Assembly: GCA_002441125.1 (NCBI GenBank) | Contig: DJVI01000003.1 | Span: 46,035 to 110,034, forward strand | Reading direction: 5' to 3' | Length of the DNA: 64,000 nt | Source: Caldifarciminota bacterium UBA6260 | Lineage (GTDB): Bacteria; Hydrothermota; 32-111 | Shown: in pieces, positions 1 through 7,807 of the stretch | Layout of the letters: every line of letters begins with the position of its first letter | Numbering within the stretch: the first letter of the stretch is position 1 | Translations under genes and position numbers: made by a program | Notes under the pieces: model-generated | Database searches by the model: none | What the model was told of the DNA's origin: nothing | The model's input: the letters and a program-made list of their open reading frames with translations, nothing else

Positions 1-1080
1 AAAAACTGCAGGAATCCTGTAAAACTCATCCTTTGATTCACCGAATGTTTTAACTACAGAAATGGAAGAAAGAAGATTGTTTATAGGGTTATATGAAAGG
101 TTAAAAACACCAATTAAGGACCTGTCATCAAGATTTAAAATGGAATTTAAAGATATATTGATTTTTTCTTTAACCTTAAAAACAGAAGTTAAAAACATAT
201 AGTATCTTCCAATAAGAAAATCTTTGTTTAAATATTTGTTTATAATATTAATATCAGAGTAAGGTGTTTTTAATCCTCTAAAGTTAATATAGAATTCCTG
301 GTTTATATAAAATTTTTCGAAAAATGTGTAATCCCATCCAAATTGTAAGTTGAATTTATTAATACCATTTGATCTTAAAATCAAAACCTCATTCCATAAA
401 GCTGGTCCAAAATGTTCTGTAAGCAAGGAAAGACCAAAAAGATAATTTTCAATAGAATCTATTGAAAGCAGATTTTTTCTAACCTGAGAATACCTTGATA
501 TAAAAAATCTTGAATTAAAAAACTGGTTAAGATATTCCAAATTAAGCCCCTCTTTGGAGGAAAAGAAATCCTGATTATCCTGATAAACAAAGGACAGAGT
601 AATGTCCTTTTTAGAAAATGAGAAAAGAAAATTGGAAGGAAATTCTTTTAAGGTTATCAAATCGAAAGGTGAACTGAAATAGAAAATGTCGAGTGGAGAG
701 TATATTTCAGAGAAACTCGATTTAACAGGAAACTTTCCAATTTTTAAATTCATTCCTTCATTAAACAATGAAAGGTACAATTGTGTAAACTTATACTGGT
801 TAGAAAGGTATATATAGGTTGGCATTACTCCTATAATTGAAAAATCTATATCAGGATATGGGATCTCATATTTTGAATCCCCCTGATAAATCCTAACATC
901 AAACTGTGCAAAGAATTTTAAAAAATCGTTAGAATTTTCAACATCTATAACCAAATCGTGTGAAGAAAAATAGTTGATTTTATAAAAATAGAAATAACTG
1001 TAATTGTAGTTGAAATTAAGGTCAAAAGAGAATAAGAATGGAGATAAAAAAATCAAAATCAAAAATAATAATTTTTTCAT
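1..1080 (-). CDS. Outer-membrane beta-barrel-like protein, C-terminus beyond window
   Basis: An open frame of 360 codons runs from an ATG at 1080 to the window edge with no stop, so the gene is partial at its 3' end. It starts with a signal peptide (MKKLLFLILIFLSPFLFSF). The rest is rich in Tyr, Phe, Asn and Asp in alternating short segments, as in porin-like outer-membrane barrels; no named family is recognised. Its ATG overlaps the stop of the LolA-like gene (ATGA), so it is the last visible gene of the Lol-like operon. I infer an outer-membrane partner or client of that transporter. Amphipathic strands are seen; function is not established. Confidence 0.7.
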   Translation of the reverse strand, partial: MKKLLFLILIFLSPFLFSFDLNFNYNYSYFYFYKINYFSSHDLVIDVENSNDFLKFFAQFDVRIYQGDSKYEIPYPDIDFSIIGVMPTYIYLSNQYKFTQLYLSLFNEGMNLKIGKFPVKSSFSEIYSPLDIFYFSSPFDLITLKEFPSNFLFSFSKKDITLSFVYQDNQDFFSSKEGLNLEYLNQFFNSRFFISRYSQVRKNLLSIDSIENYLFGLSLLTEHFGPALWNEVLILRSNGINKFNLQFGWDYTFFEKFYINQEFYINFRGLKTPYSDINIINKYLNKDFLIGRYYMFLTSVFKVKEKINISLNSILNLDDRSLIGVFNLSYNPINNLLSSISVVKTFGESKDEFYRIPAVF

Positions 1081-1796
1081 CTTTCAAGGTATGTTTTTGT
1101 AAAATAGTTGTCTGAAAGTTTATCTTTCAGGTTTATCTCTTTATATTCAACTGTTGTAATATTTTTTTTCTGTAAAAGGTCTTTCATAACAACCTTTTTG
1201 GGGAAATAAACATCCTTTATCTTTTCATAATCCTCTATGTAAAACTCTTTCAACAACCTGTTGGAAGAAGAGTATATCTCCTCTTTGTATGGCAAAAATA
1301 TATCTTTTCTTATATAACTCTTTTTAAATTTATAAGGAGCATCCTCAACCTTTGCTTTCATCTCAAGAATATAATATTTTTCATCCTCAATAACATTTAT
1401 ATCATATACATCCCTCAACCTTCTATTTTCTGAAATATCCTCGTAAGATAGTGAGCTTCCCATAAATCCCTCTTTTAGCATATGACCTTTTATTAGAACA
1501 GATCTTCCTGCAGATGTCAAATAAAGCCACATTGAATTATCCTTTTTCAAAAATCTGCTCCTGTTCCCATCACTTGAAGAGATAACTTCTACATAAACAT
1601 TTTTTTCATCTTTAATGTAAAGTAAAAGTTCCATATCTCTTGTATTTTCATCGTCCTCTATTTTCATACTGGCTCTGTAAATAACATTTTTTACACTTAA
1701 GTTTTTTTCAACCCTTTCCAAGATATAATCTTTATCATAAGAAAATAAAAGGATAGAAAAAATAGAAGATAAAAGGAAGATGATTTTTTTTGCCAT
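1077..1796 (-). CDS. LolA-like outer-membrane lipoprotein-sorting protein (TP_0789 type)
   Basis: A 239-residue periplasmic protein with an N-terminal signal peptide (about residues 1-19). The body resembles the LolA-like TP_0789 domain: beta-rich, with a sequence around residues 110-125 (KEGFMGSSLSYEDIS) like the family's 'M-G-x-x-(F/L)-S-Y-(E/D)-D' stretch. Family members bind lipid or lipoprotein acyl chains in the periplasm. It sits directly after two FtsX-type permeases and an ATPase, the usual arrangement of this family, so it probably takes lipoproteins released by the transporter to the outer membrane. The start has a two-base gap after the permease stop. Confident on family, less so on cargo. 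Confidence 0.75.
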   Translation of the reverse strand: MAKKIIFLLSSIFSILLFSYDKDYILERVEKNLSVKNVIYRASMKIEDDENTRDMELLLYIKDEKNVYVEVISSSDGNRSRFLKKDNSMWLYLTSAGRSVLIKGHMLKEGFMGSSLSYEDISENRRLRDVYDINVIEDEKYYILEMKAKVEDAPYKFKKSYIRKDIFLPYKEEIYSSSNRLLKEFYIEDYEKIKDVYFPKKVVMKDLLQKKNITTVEYKEINLKDKLSDNYFTKTYLER

Positions 1797-1798
1797 TT

Positions 1799-3001
1799 TT
1801 ACTCCCTAAGGATTTCTACTGGATTTACTACTTTTACTCTTTTCAAAAGGAAAAGGGATGAGAGTGATGATGTTACTATCCCAAGAGCAAAACCTAAAAT
1901 TATATTTGTAATAGATAAAACAGGATATATTATAGGTTTTATAGGTATTTGAATATTTTTCAAAGCGTTGGAATAATCGAATCCAACTTTTGAAAAAATA
2001 TATGTTATAGTTACACCAAAAATTATTCCAAGAAAAGTTCCTATAAAACCAATTATCGTTGTTTCTAAAAAGAATATCAAAAAAATTTTTCCAGATTTTA
2101 AACCTAAAGCTTTCATCATTCCTATCTCTTTTTTTCTTTCATATAAAGACATAACCATCGTATTTATTATAGCTATTGAAGCGAGGAAAAACATCACTAA
2201 AAAAACGAGTGTCATTACAGAAAAAGAAACTTTTAAAAGACTTAAAATACTCTCCCCTTCCTGCCAGTTTGAAAGAAAATAATCATCTGGAAGAATTTTT
2301 TTTATTTTACCTGATACTTTTAAAGATGAATTCAGGTCCTTACAGTATATCAAAAGTTCACATGCTTTTGTCGAATCCATTGAAAGAAGGTTCTGAGCAT
2401 CCCTAAGGTTAAGGAATACTATATTGGATGCAATATAATCAATATCTGTCTCATAGAAATCTGAAACTATTAAAGATATTCCATTAAGATAGCCATATAT
2501 GGTTTGTGTTATAAGTATCAGAGTATCACCTTTTCCAATTCCCATCTTTTGAGCGAACTTTTTTGAAACAATTATTTCTCCCCTTTTCAAATCTTTTCCT
2601 TTTAGAAGAAGAAAATCTTGTTCCCTTTCAGGAAGAACAGAAAAACCGATAACACCATCAACCTCTTGATCACCCTTGGCTATAAGAGTTCCAAATTTTA
2701 TTCTTGGCCTTATAAGTTTTACATCCTTTAAATCTTTCATCTTATTTTCAAGATCTATATAATCGATTGTATAGTTAACAGGCATCATCCTTTCTTTATT
2801 TTTATATTCCCTTTTCACAATTTTTATATGACCTGTTTCCATATCTGAAATATTCTGGATTATGGGGATATACTCTCCATCTATAAAAGATTTCCCAAAA
2901 ATTGTTGCTGCAACAGCAACAGTTATACCAAGGGATGTCAAAAATGTCCTTCTATGGTTTCTAAAAATATTTTTGAAAGAGAGTTTAAAAATAAAATTCA
3001 T
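1799..3001 (-). CDS. ABC transporter permease, LolC/LolE-MacB (FtsX) type
   Basis: A 400-residue inner-membrane permease. One membrane helix lies near residues 20-40, then a periplasmic MacB-type domain (about 45-250), then three helices near 260-285, 305-335 and 365-385 forming the FtsX core. The motif 'YERKKEIGMMKALGLK' is the conserved cytoplasmic coupling region of this superfamily. The gene overlaps the upstream permease by four bases (ATGA), implying translational coupling. With the second permease it would form a LolCE-like heterodimer driven by the upstream ATPase. MacB-like function other than lipoprotein release cannot be excluded, but the LolA-like neighbour favours the Lol role. 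Confidence 0.85.
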   Translation of the reverse strand: MNFIFKLSFKNIFRNHRRTFLTSLGITVAVAATIFGKSFIDGEYIPIIQNISDMETGHIKIVKREYKNKERMMPVNYTIDYIDLENKMKDLKDVKLIRPRIKFGTLIAKGDQEVDGVIGFSVLPEREQDFLLLKGKDLKRGEIIVSKKFAQKMGIGKGDTLILITQTIYGYLNGISLIVSDFYETDIDYIASNIVFLNLRDAQNLLSMDSTKACELLIYCKDLNSSLKVSGKIKKILPDDYFLSNWQEGESILSLLKVSFSVMTLVFLVMFFLASIAIINTMVMSLYERKKEIGMMKALGLKSGKIFLIFFLETTIIGFIGTFLGIIFGVTITYIFSKVGFDYSNALKNIQIPIKPIIYPVLSITNIILGFALGIVTSSLSSLFLLKRVKVVNPVEILRE

Positions 3002-4230
3002 TTTAATATCCTTATTATGTTTTCCTTTATAGCCCTTCTCGCAGGATAGAATGAAGCTATTATTCCAACGAATGTTCCAAAAAGTCCTGATTTTAAAATT
3101 GAAATTATATCAAAAGATCCTCTGAAAATATTCTTTATCGGGTAACCGATATCAATATCTTTAATAACGGATGAAAAATCGAGCCCTATTTTGTAAAGGT
3201 ATAAAGAAATAAGTCCTCCTAAAACCATACCTATAAAAGAACCTAAAAAACCTATGGTTGCTCCCTCGAATAAAAACATTTTTAAAATTACATTGTTTGG
3301 CGCACCCATTGCCCTCATAGTTCCAATCTCTTTATACCTTTCGTATATTGAAAGTAATATAGTGTTTGCTATACCAACTCCACCTATCAAAAGAAAAACA
3401 AAAATAAGAATAGATGAAGAATATCTTTTTGCTGAATCTATTGCTTTTATCTCAACAGCAAAATCTTCCCAAGTTACAAGTTTAAGATCAGGGTATTTTG
3501 AAAGAACCTTTTCAAATGATTTCATAAAATCGTAAAGGGATGTTTCCTTTTTTAATTTTATTGAAATATTTGATACTTTTCTACCAATATGCAAAAAATT
3601 TCTCGCTTGATCTATATCAACATAAGTTGTTGCTCTATCAATATTGGGATTACCCGTTGATATAACGCCCAAAAGTTTAACATCGAAAGCATCAAAAGTT
3701 CCACCTGATGTTCTTGATTGTATTATAAAAGTTGAATCATAGTTTATCTCCAGATACTTCAAAACATCGTTACCTATTAAGATCTCACCATTTTCAAAAT
3801 CATCTATTTTTGGATATGTTTTTTCCAAAGTTTTAAAAGTTTTTTTAAAAGAAGAAAAATCTATCCCTTTAACTATTACAGGTAACCTGTTAATTCCATC
3901 AGAAAGGTTGCCTGTAAAAATTATTTCTGGAGTAAAACTCTCTACCATTTTTGAGTTTTTAAGAAATTCTGTTATCTCATCTGGAACTAAAAATCCAACT
4001 CTATTTATATCTATCTTTTTATCGTATATTGAAAAATTCTTTGAAACTATTTTAAGGGTTGCGCTTTCGTAGTTTATAAGATTATCTATAGAATCTCTAT
4101 TCAAACCATCAAGAAGTGAAAACATAACTATCAGAAGAGTTACACCAAAAATTATTGGAAGAAGTGTTAGAAATGTTCTCTGTTTATTTCTAAAAATGTT
4201 TTTGAATGCAAGTTTTATCCAAAAAATCAT
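2998..4230 (-). CDS. ABC transporter permease, LolC/LolE-MacB (FtsX) type
   Basis: A second FtsX/MacB-type permease of about 410 residues with the same plan: one N-terminal helix, a large periplasmic domain and three C-terminal helices. The coupling motif 'YERYKEIGTMRAMGAP' is clear. The open frame extends nine codons further to 4257, but the ATG at 4230 has an AGAAGG Shine-Dalgarno seven bases upstream and starts just after the ATPase stop, so I take 4230. Together with the next permease it should form the membrane part of a lipoprotein-releasing ABC transporter. Having two different permeases is LolCDE-like rather than MacB-homodimer-like. Confidence 0.85.
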   Translation of the reverse strand: MIFWIKLAFKNIFRNKQRTFLTLLPIIFGVTLLIVMFSLLDGLNRDSIDNLINYESATLKIVSKNFSIYDKKIDINRVGFLVPDEITEFLKNSKMVESFTPEIIFTGNLSDGINRLPVIVKGIDFSSFKKTFKTLEKTYPKIDDFENGEILIGNDVLKYLEINYDSTFIIQSRTSGGTFDAFDVKLLGVISTGNPNIDRATTYVDIDQARNFLHIGRKVSNISIKLKKETSLYDFMKSFEKVLSKYPDLKLVTWEDFAVEIKAIDSAKRYSSSILIFVFLLIGGVGIANTILLSIYERYKEIGTMRAMGAPNNVILKMFLFEGATIGFLGSFIGMVLGGLISLYLYKIGLDFSSVIKDIDIGYPIKNIFRGSFDIISILKSGLFGTFVGIIASFYPARRAIKENIIRILK

Positions 4231-4231
4231 C

Positions 4232-4909
4232 TCATACCTTCTGTAAAATTTTACCATCTCTTAAATGTATAATATCGTCAGCATAATCCATGACAAGTTT
4301 ATCGTGTGTTGAAAAGATAAAAGTCGTATTCAAATCTCTGTTCATCTTTTTCATTATCTCCATAACATTTTTTGCATTTTCCGAATCAAGGTTTGCAGTC
4401 GGTTCATCCGCAAGAACAAGTATCGGTTTTTTTACAAGAGCCCTCGCTATAGCAACCCTCTGCTTCTGACCACCAGATAACTCTTTCGGGAATCTGTTTC
4501 TGAGTTCAAGTATCCCAACCATATCAAGCATTTCTTCGACCAGTTTTTTATGATTTTTCCTGAATTTAGGGTTGATAGCAAGTGAGAATTCAACATTCTC
4601 GTAAACAGTCAAAACAGGGATAAGGTTAAAATCTTGAAATATGAACCCTATGTTCTGATTTCTGAAATATGTCAGCATGTTATCATCATATCCCGAGATC
4701 TTCTCATCATCAAAAAAGATCTCTCCAGAAGTTGGTTTATCAAGACAACCTATTATGTTTAAAAGTGTAGTTTTTCCACTTCCAGAAGGACCTGCGACTG
4801 AAATGAAAGACCCTTTTTTTATAACCAAAGATATTGAGTTTAAAGCTCTAACTGTAATATCACCGACTTTATAATCTTTAACAATATTTTCTACCCTTAC
4901 ATCCTGCAT
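4232..4909 (-). CDS. lolD: ABC transporter ATP-binding protein, LolD/MacB-N type
   Basis: A 225-residue ABC ATPase with all motifs: Walker A 'GPSGSGKTTL' near residue 40, Q-loop 'FIFQDFNLIP', signature 'LSGGQKQRVAIARAL', Walker B 'LVLADEPTANLDS' and H-loop 'STHD'. The 'GxxFQxFNLIPxLTxxENVE' stretch is typical of LolD/MacB/FtsE. Two adjacent ATGs occur at 4912 and 4909. The GGAGG lies too close to the first, and 4909 shares its A with the stop codon of the upstream small ORF (TGATG), so I prefer 4909. It energises the two permeases downstream in the same operon. Confidence 0.88.
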   Translation of the reverse strand: MQDVRVENIVKDYKVGDITVRALNSISLVIKKGSFISVAGPSGSGKTTLLNIIGCLDKPTSGEIFFDDEKISGYDDNMLTYFRNQNIGFIFQDFNLIPVLTVYENVEFSLAINPKFRKNHKKLVEEMLDMVGILELRNRFPKELSGGQKQRVAIARALVKKPILVLADEPTANLDSENAKNVMEIMKKMNRDLNTTFIFSTHDKLVMDYADDIIHLRDGKILQKV

Positions 4910-5031
4910 CATCCCTCCGTATTATTTTTTTGAAAAAAGTTTGTAAAAAAGATGATCAAAAAATCTTTCAAAGTATCACAAAAAAAATTTGCAAAACTTA
5001 TATTTGAAATTCTTGAAATTCCATAATTCAC
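4909..5031 (-). CDS. Small ORF (40 aa) heading the Lol-like operon
   Basis: A GTG-started open frame of 40 codons plus TGA. It has a strong Shine-Dalgarno AAAGGAG (5044-5038) six bases before the GTG, and a good promoter (TTGACT, 16 bp, TAAAAT at 5081-5054) places a transcription start near 5047. Its stop TGA overlaps the ATG of the ATPase gene (TGATG), as expected of translational coupling. The predicted peptide has a hydrophobic aromatic stretch (LKDFLIIFFTNFF) in its second half and no recognisable family. It may be a small membrane protein or a regulatory leader peptide. A competing ATG with only eight codons (from about 5024) lies in another frame. Sequence signals are good; function is unknown. 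Confidence 0.5.
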   Translation of the reverse strand: MNYGISRISNISFANFFCDTLKDFLIIFFTNFFQKNNTEG

Positions 5032-5053
5032 CTTTAACTCCTTTAGTTTAAAA

Positions 5054-5081
5054 ATTTTAAACCATAACCATTTCAAGTCAA
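5054..5081 (-). promoter_or_regulatory. Promoter of Lol-like operon
   Basis: Read on the minus strand, TTGACT (5081-5076) is followed after 16 bp by TAAAAT (5059-5054). The predicted start near 5047 gives a short leader that carries the Shine-Dalgarno of the 40-codon ORF. Confidence 0.6.
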
Positions 5082-5102
5082 GTTTTATAAAAAAATTTTT
5101 AA

Positions 5103-5130
5103 TTGACTATTGAATATAGACCAATATAAT
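5103..5130 (+). promoter_or_regulatory. Promoter of yajC-fmt-purF operon
   Basis: TTGACT (5103-5108), 16 bp spacer, TATAAT (5125-5130). The predicted start near 5137 leaves a leader of about 19 nt containing AAGGAG before the yajC ATG. Confidence 0.7.
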
Positions 5131-5155
5131 ATGATAAACAAAATAAGGAGTTTTT

Positions 5156-5479
5156 ATGTTAAATTACTTACTTTTTAACCAAACTGCAACACAACAAGCT
5201 AATCCTTTAGTCTCTCTTTTACCTTTAATAATAATGTTTGTTGCACTATACCTTCTTTTCATATTACCACAACAGAAAGCTGAAAAAAAACATAAAGAGA
5301 TGTTAAACTCTTTGAATAAGGGAGATAAGGTTATTCTCTCATCAGGGATCATTGGCACAATAACAAACATTAAAGAGGATATTATATTTTTGGAAATCTC
5401 ACCAAAGGTTGAAATAAAAGTTTTAAAAAGCACAGTAACAAGAAAAATAGAAGATGATTCTGAAGTGAAGAATGGATAG
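5156..5479 (+). CDS. yajC: Preprotein translocase subunit YajC
   Basis: A 107-residue single-pass membrane protein. It has a short N-terminus, one hydrophobic helix (about residues 18-41) ending in 'LPQQKAEKKHKEML', and a C-terminal soluble domain with 'GDKVILSSGIIGTI' and 'LEISPKVEIKVLKSTV'; these are the classic YajC signatures. YajC associates with SecDF-YidC at the Sec translocon in the inner membrane. The start has AAGGAG five bases upstream and a clear promoter. SecD/SecF and tgt, its frequent neighbours, do not follow here; fmt does, overlapping by eight bases. Confidence 0.95.
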   Translation: MLNYLLFNQTATQQANPLVSLLPLIIMFVALYLLFILPQQKAEKKHKEMLNSLNKGDKVILSSGIIGTITNIKEDIIFLEISPKVEIKVLKSTVTRKIEDDSEVKNG

Positions 5480-6401
5480 TTTCGTTTTCATTGGAAACGA
5501 TAATATTTCTTTACAATTTCTTGAAAAGGTAATAGATAAAAAAAAGCCTTATTATATAATTACCGGAGAAGATAGGATATCAGGTAGGGGAAGGAAATTG
5601 TCTCCATCCCCTCTTGTTAAGATATCTGAAAAATATTCGATTGAAATTTTAAAAACTTCTAATCCTAATTCTATCGAGTTTATAGAAATTCTGAAGAGAA
5701 AAAGAATACCAGAATTTTTTCTTCTATTTTCTTTCGGTTACATTCTCAAAAAAGAGTTTTTAGAGATACCTAAAAGGATGAGTGTAAATATACATCCTTC
5801 ACTTCTCCCAAAATACAGAGGAGCAGCACCTATCAACAGAGTTATAATGGATGGAGAAAAAAAATCTGGGGTAACATTTTTTAAAATGGATGAAACTCTT
5901 GATGGGGGTGATATTATCTGTCAAAAATCTTTTGAACTAAAACCTTATATGGATTCTTTAGAATTAAGGGAAAAAATGGTAGATGTAGCATCAGATATTT
6001 TTTTAAATTTTGATTGGAATAAACCTTTCCAACTTTCAAAGCAGGACGATAAACTTGCTACTTACGCTAAAAAGATAAAAAAGAAAGAACTTTTTATCGA
6101 TCTTGAAAAGGATCCAAACGAAGTTGTAAACCATATAAATGGTCTTTCAGAATATGGAATTAAATGTAGAATAGGAAAATATAATGTGAAGATTAGAAAA
6201 TCTGTCCCATCCGATTATATAGTTGAAAAATGGAATCTAAAGATTTCACAAAAAGGTGAAATGCTTTTGGGTTGTTCAAATGGTTCCATCTCTGTTTTAA
6301 AAATACAACCTGAAGGGAAAGGTATAATGGATGTAAAAAGTTTTATAAATGGATATAAAATAAATACTGGAGAGAAAATATGTGTGGAATATTCGGAGTG
6401 A
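5472..6401 (+). CDS. fmt: Methionyl-tRNA formyltransferase
   Basis: A 309-residue Fmt, which formylates initiator Met-tRNA using 10-formyl-tetrahydrofolate. The N-terminal Rossmann-type catalytic domain carries 'NIHPSLLPKYRGAAPI' near residue 107 (the catalytic Asn-His and the conserved SLLP motif) and 'MDETLDGGDI' near residue 140 with the catalytic Asp. A smaller C-terminal beta-barrel tRNA-binding domain follows from about residue 200. The ATG lies inside the end of yajC. The C-terminus overlaps purF by 22 bases. Length is normal for the family. Confidence 0.93.
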   Translation: MDSFVFIGNDNISLQFLEKVIDKKKPYYIITGEDRISGRGRKLSPSPLVKISEKYSIEILKTSNPNSIEFIEILKRKRIPEFFLLFSFGYILKKEFLEIPKRMSVNIHPSLLPKYRGAAPINRVIMDGEKKSGVTFFKMDETLDGGDIICQKSFELKPYMDSLELREKMVDVASDIFLNFDWNKPFQLSKQDDKLATYAKKIKKKELFIDLEKDPNEVVNHINGLSEYGIKCRIGKYNVKIRKSVPSDYIVEKWNLKISQKGEMLLGCSNGSISVLKIQPEGKGIMDVKSFINGYKINTGEKICVEYSE

Positions 6402-7795
6402 TAGGTTCAAAAAATGCTTTCATAGACATATACAAAGGTTTAAAAATGATACAACATAGAGGACAGGATACATGTGGAATAGTAACTTTCTCAAACAAGT
6501 TCAACATAAAACTCGCTGAAGGGCTTGTTACAAATTCTTTCGATGAAAACGATATAAACAAACTTGATGGACATGCTGGAATAGGACATGTCAGGTATCC
6601 GACTATTGGAAAGGGTGGAATAGAGAACGCACAACCTGTTTACACAAACACCCCTTACGGTATTACAATGGCTCATAATGGAAATGTTGTTAACTATTTT
6701 AGTTTGAAGAAGAGATTGATTGAAGATTACCATAGATACATAAACTCAGAAGTTGATGTTCAGATAATTCTTAATGTTTTTGCTTACTATCTAAGTTTAG
6801 AGAAAAAATTTACATTTGAATCTTTATGTGGTTGTGTTGAAAAAGTTTTTGACGAAGTAAATGGAAGTTACTCTGTTATAGCTTATATAGCTGGTCAAGG
6901 ATTCCTTGCTTTCAGAGATCCTGTTGGATACAGACCACTCGTTTTCGGAAGTGATGGGGAAAAGTATGCTTTCTCTTCGGAATCGGTTTCACTTGAAAGT
7001 ATAGGTATCGAAAACTTTGAGGATGTTAATCCCGGTGAGGTTATTTTTATAACAGATAAAGGTAAAATTAACAGAAAGATAGTTAGGAAATCCGATCACA
7101 AAGCATGTATATTCGAATGGGTTTATTTCGCAAGACCAGATTCGATTATAGATGGTATAGATGTTTACAATGCGAGATACAGGCTTGGTGAAAAATTAGC
7201 TGAAGTATTGAAAGATAGAAAAAATGAGTTCGATGTTGTCATACCTGTACCAGACACTTCGAGAACTGCAGCACTCGCTCTATCGACAAAATTGGATTTA
7301 CCATATAGAGAGGGACTTATAAAAAACAGGTATATAGGAAGAACTTTTATAATGCCTGGCCAAAAGAAAAGAATAGATGCTGTTAGAGAAAAATTACATC
7401 CAATAAAAATAGAACTAAAAAACAAAAGGGTTCTTCTTGTTGATGATTCTATCGTAAGAGGTAACACTTCAAAAAGTATAGTTAAACTCGTCAGAGAAGC
7501 TGGTGCGAAAGAGGTTCACTTCGCTGTATATTCTCCACCTTTGAAATTCCCCTGCTATTTTGGAATAGACATACAGAAAACTGATGAGTTCATAGCGAAT
7601 AAAACGACTTTTGAAAAGATAGCAAACGAAATTGGTGCTGACTCTTTGACTTACCTTCCACTTGAAAAATTGATAGAAGGTGTTGGAATAAAAAGGAAAG
7701 ATTTCTGCACATCATGTTTCAGTGGGAAATATGATATACCTCTTGACCAGAAGGATATAGATGATATAAAGAAAGATAGGACAAACTCTTTCTGA
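6380..7795 (+). CDS. purF: Amidophosphoribosyltransferase
   Basis: A 471-residue PurF, which converts PRPP and glutamine to phosphoribosylamine, the first step of purine synthesis. It begins MCGIFGVIG, so Cys2 is the N-terminal nucleophile of the class II glutamine amidotransferase domain, with no propeptide. The PRPP-binding loop 'VLLVDDSIVRGNTS' starts at residue 351. Cys residues in 'HKACIF', 'FPCYFG' and 'DFCTSC' match the Fe-S cluster ligands of the B. subtilis-type enzyme, implying an oxygen-sensitive protein. GGAGAG lies five bases before the ATG. It is translationally overlapped with fmt; no other pur genes lie nearby. Confidence 0.95.
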   Translation: MCGIFGVIGSKNAFIDIYKGLKMIQHRGQDTCGIVTFSNKFNIKLAEGLVTNSFDENDINKLDGHAGIGHVRYPTIGKGGIENAQPVYTNTPYGITMAHNGNVVNYFSLKKRLIEDYHRYINSEVDVQIILNVFAYYLSLEKKFTFESLCGCVEKVFDEVNGSYSVIAYIAGQGFLAFRDPVGYRPLVFGSDGEKYAFSSESVSLESIGIENFEDVNPGEVIFITDKGKINRKIVRKSDHKACIFEWVYFARPDSIIDGIDVYNARYRLGEKLAEVLKDRKNEFDVVIPVPDTSRTAALALSTKLDLPYREGLIKNRYIGRTFIMPGQKKRIDAVREKLHPIKIELKNKRVLLVDDSIVRGNTSKSIVKLVREAGAKEVHFAVYSPPLKFPCYFGIDIQKTDEFIANKTTFEKIANEIGADSLTYLPLEKLIEGVGIKRKDFCTSCFSGKYDIPLDQKDIDDIKKDRTNSF

Positions 7796-7807
7796 TTTAA
7801 TTTTTTG

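Noticed and set aside
5041..5060. Palindrome-like TTTAAAATTTTTAAA upstream of the Lol-like operon as a terminator or operator
   Set aside because: It is pure A/T, overlaps the -10 of the promoter and has no GC stem, so composition explains it.
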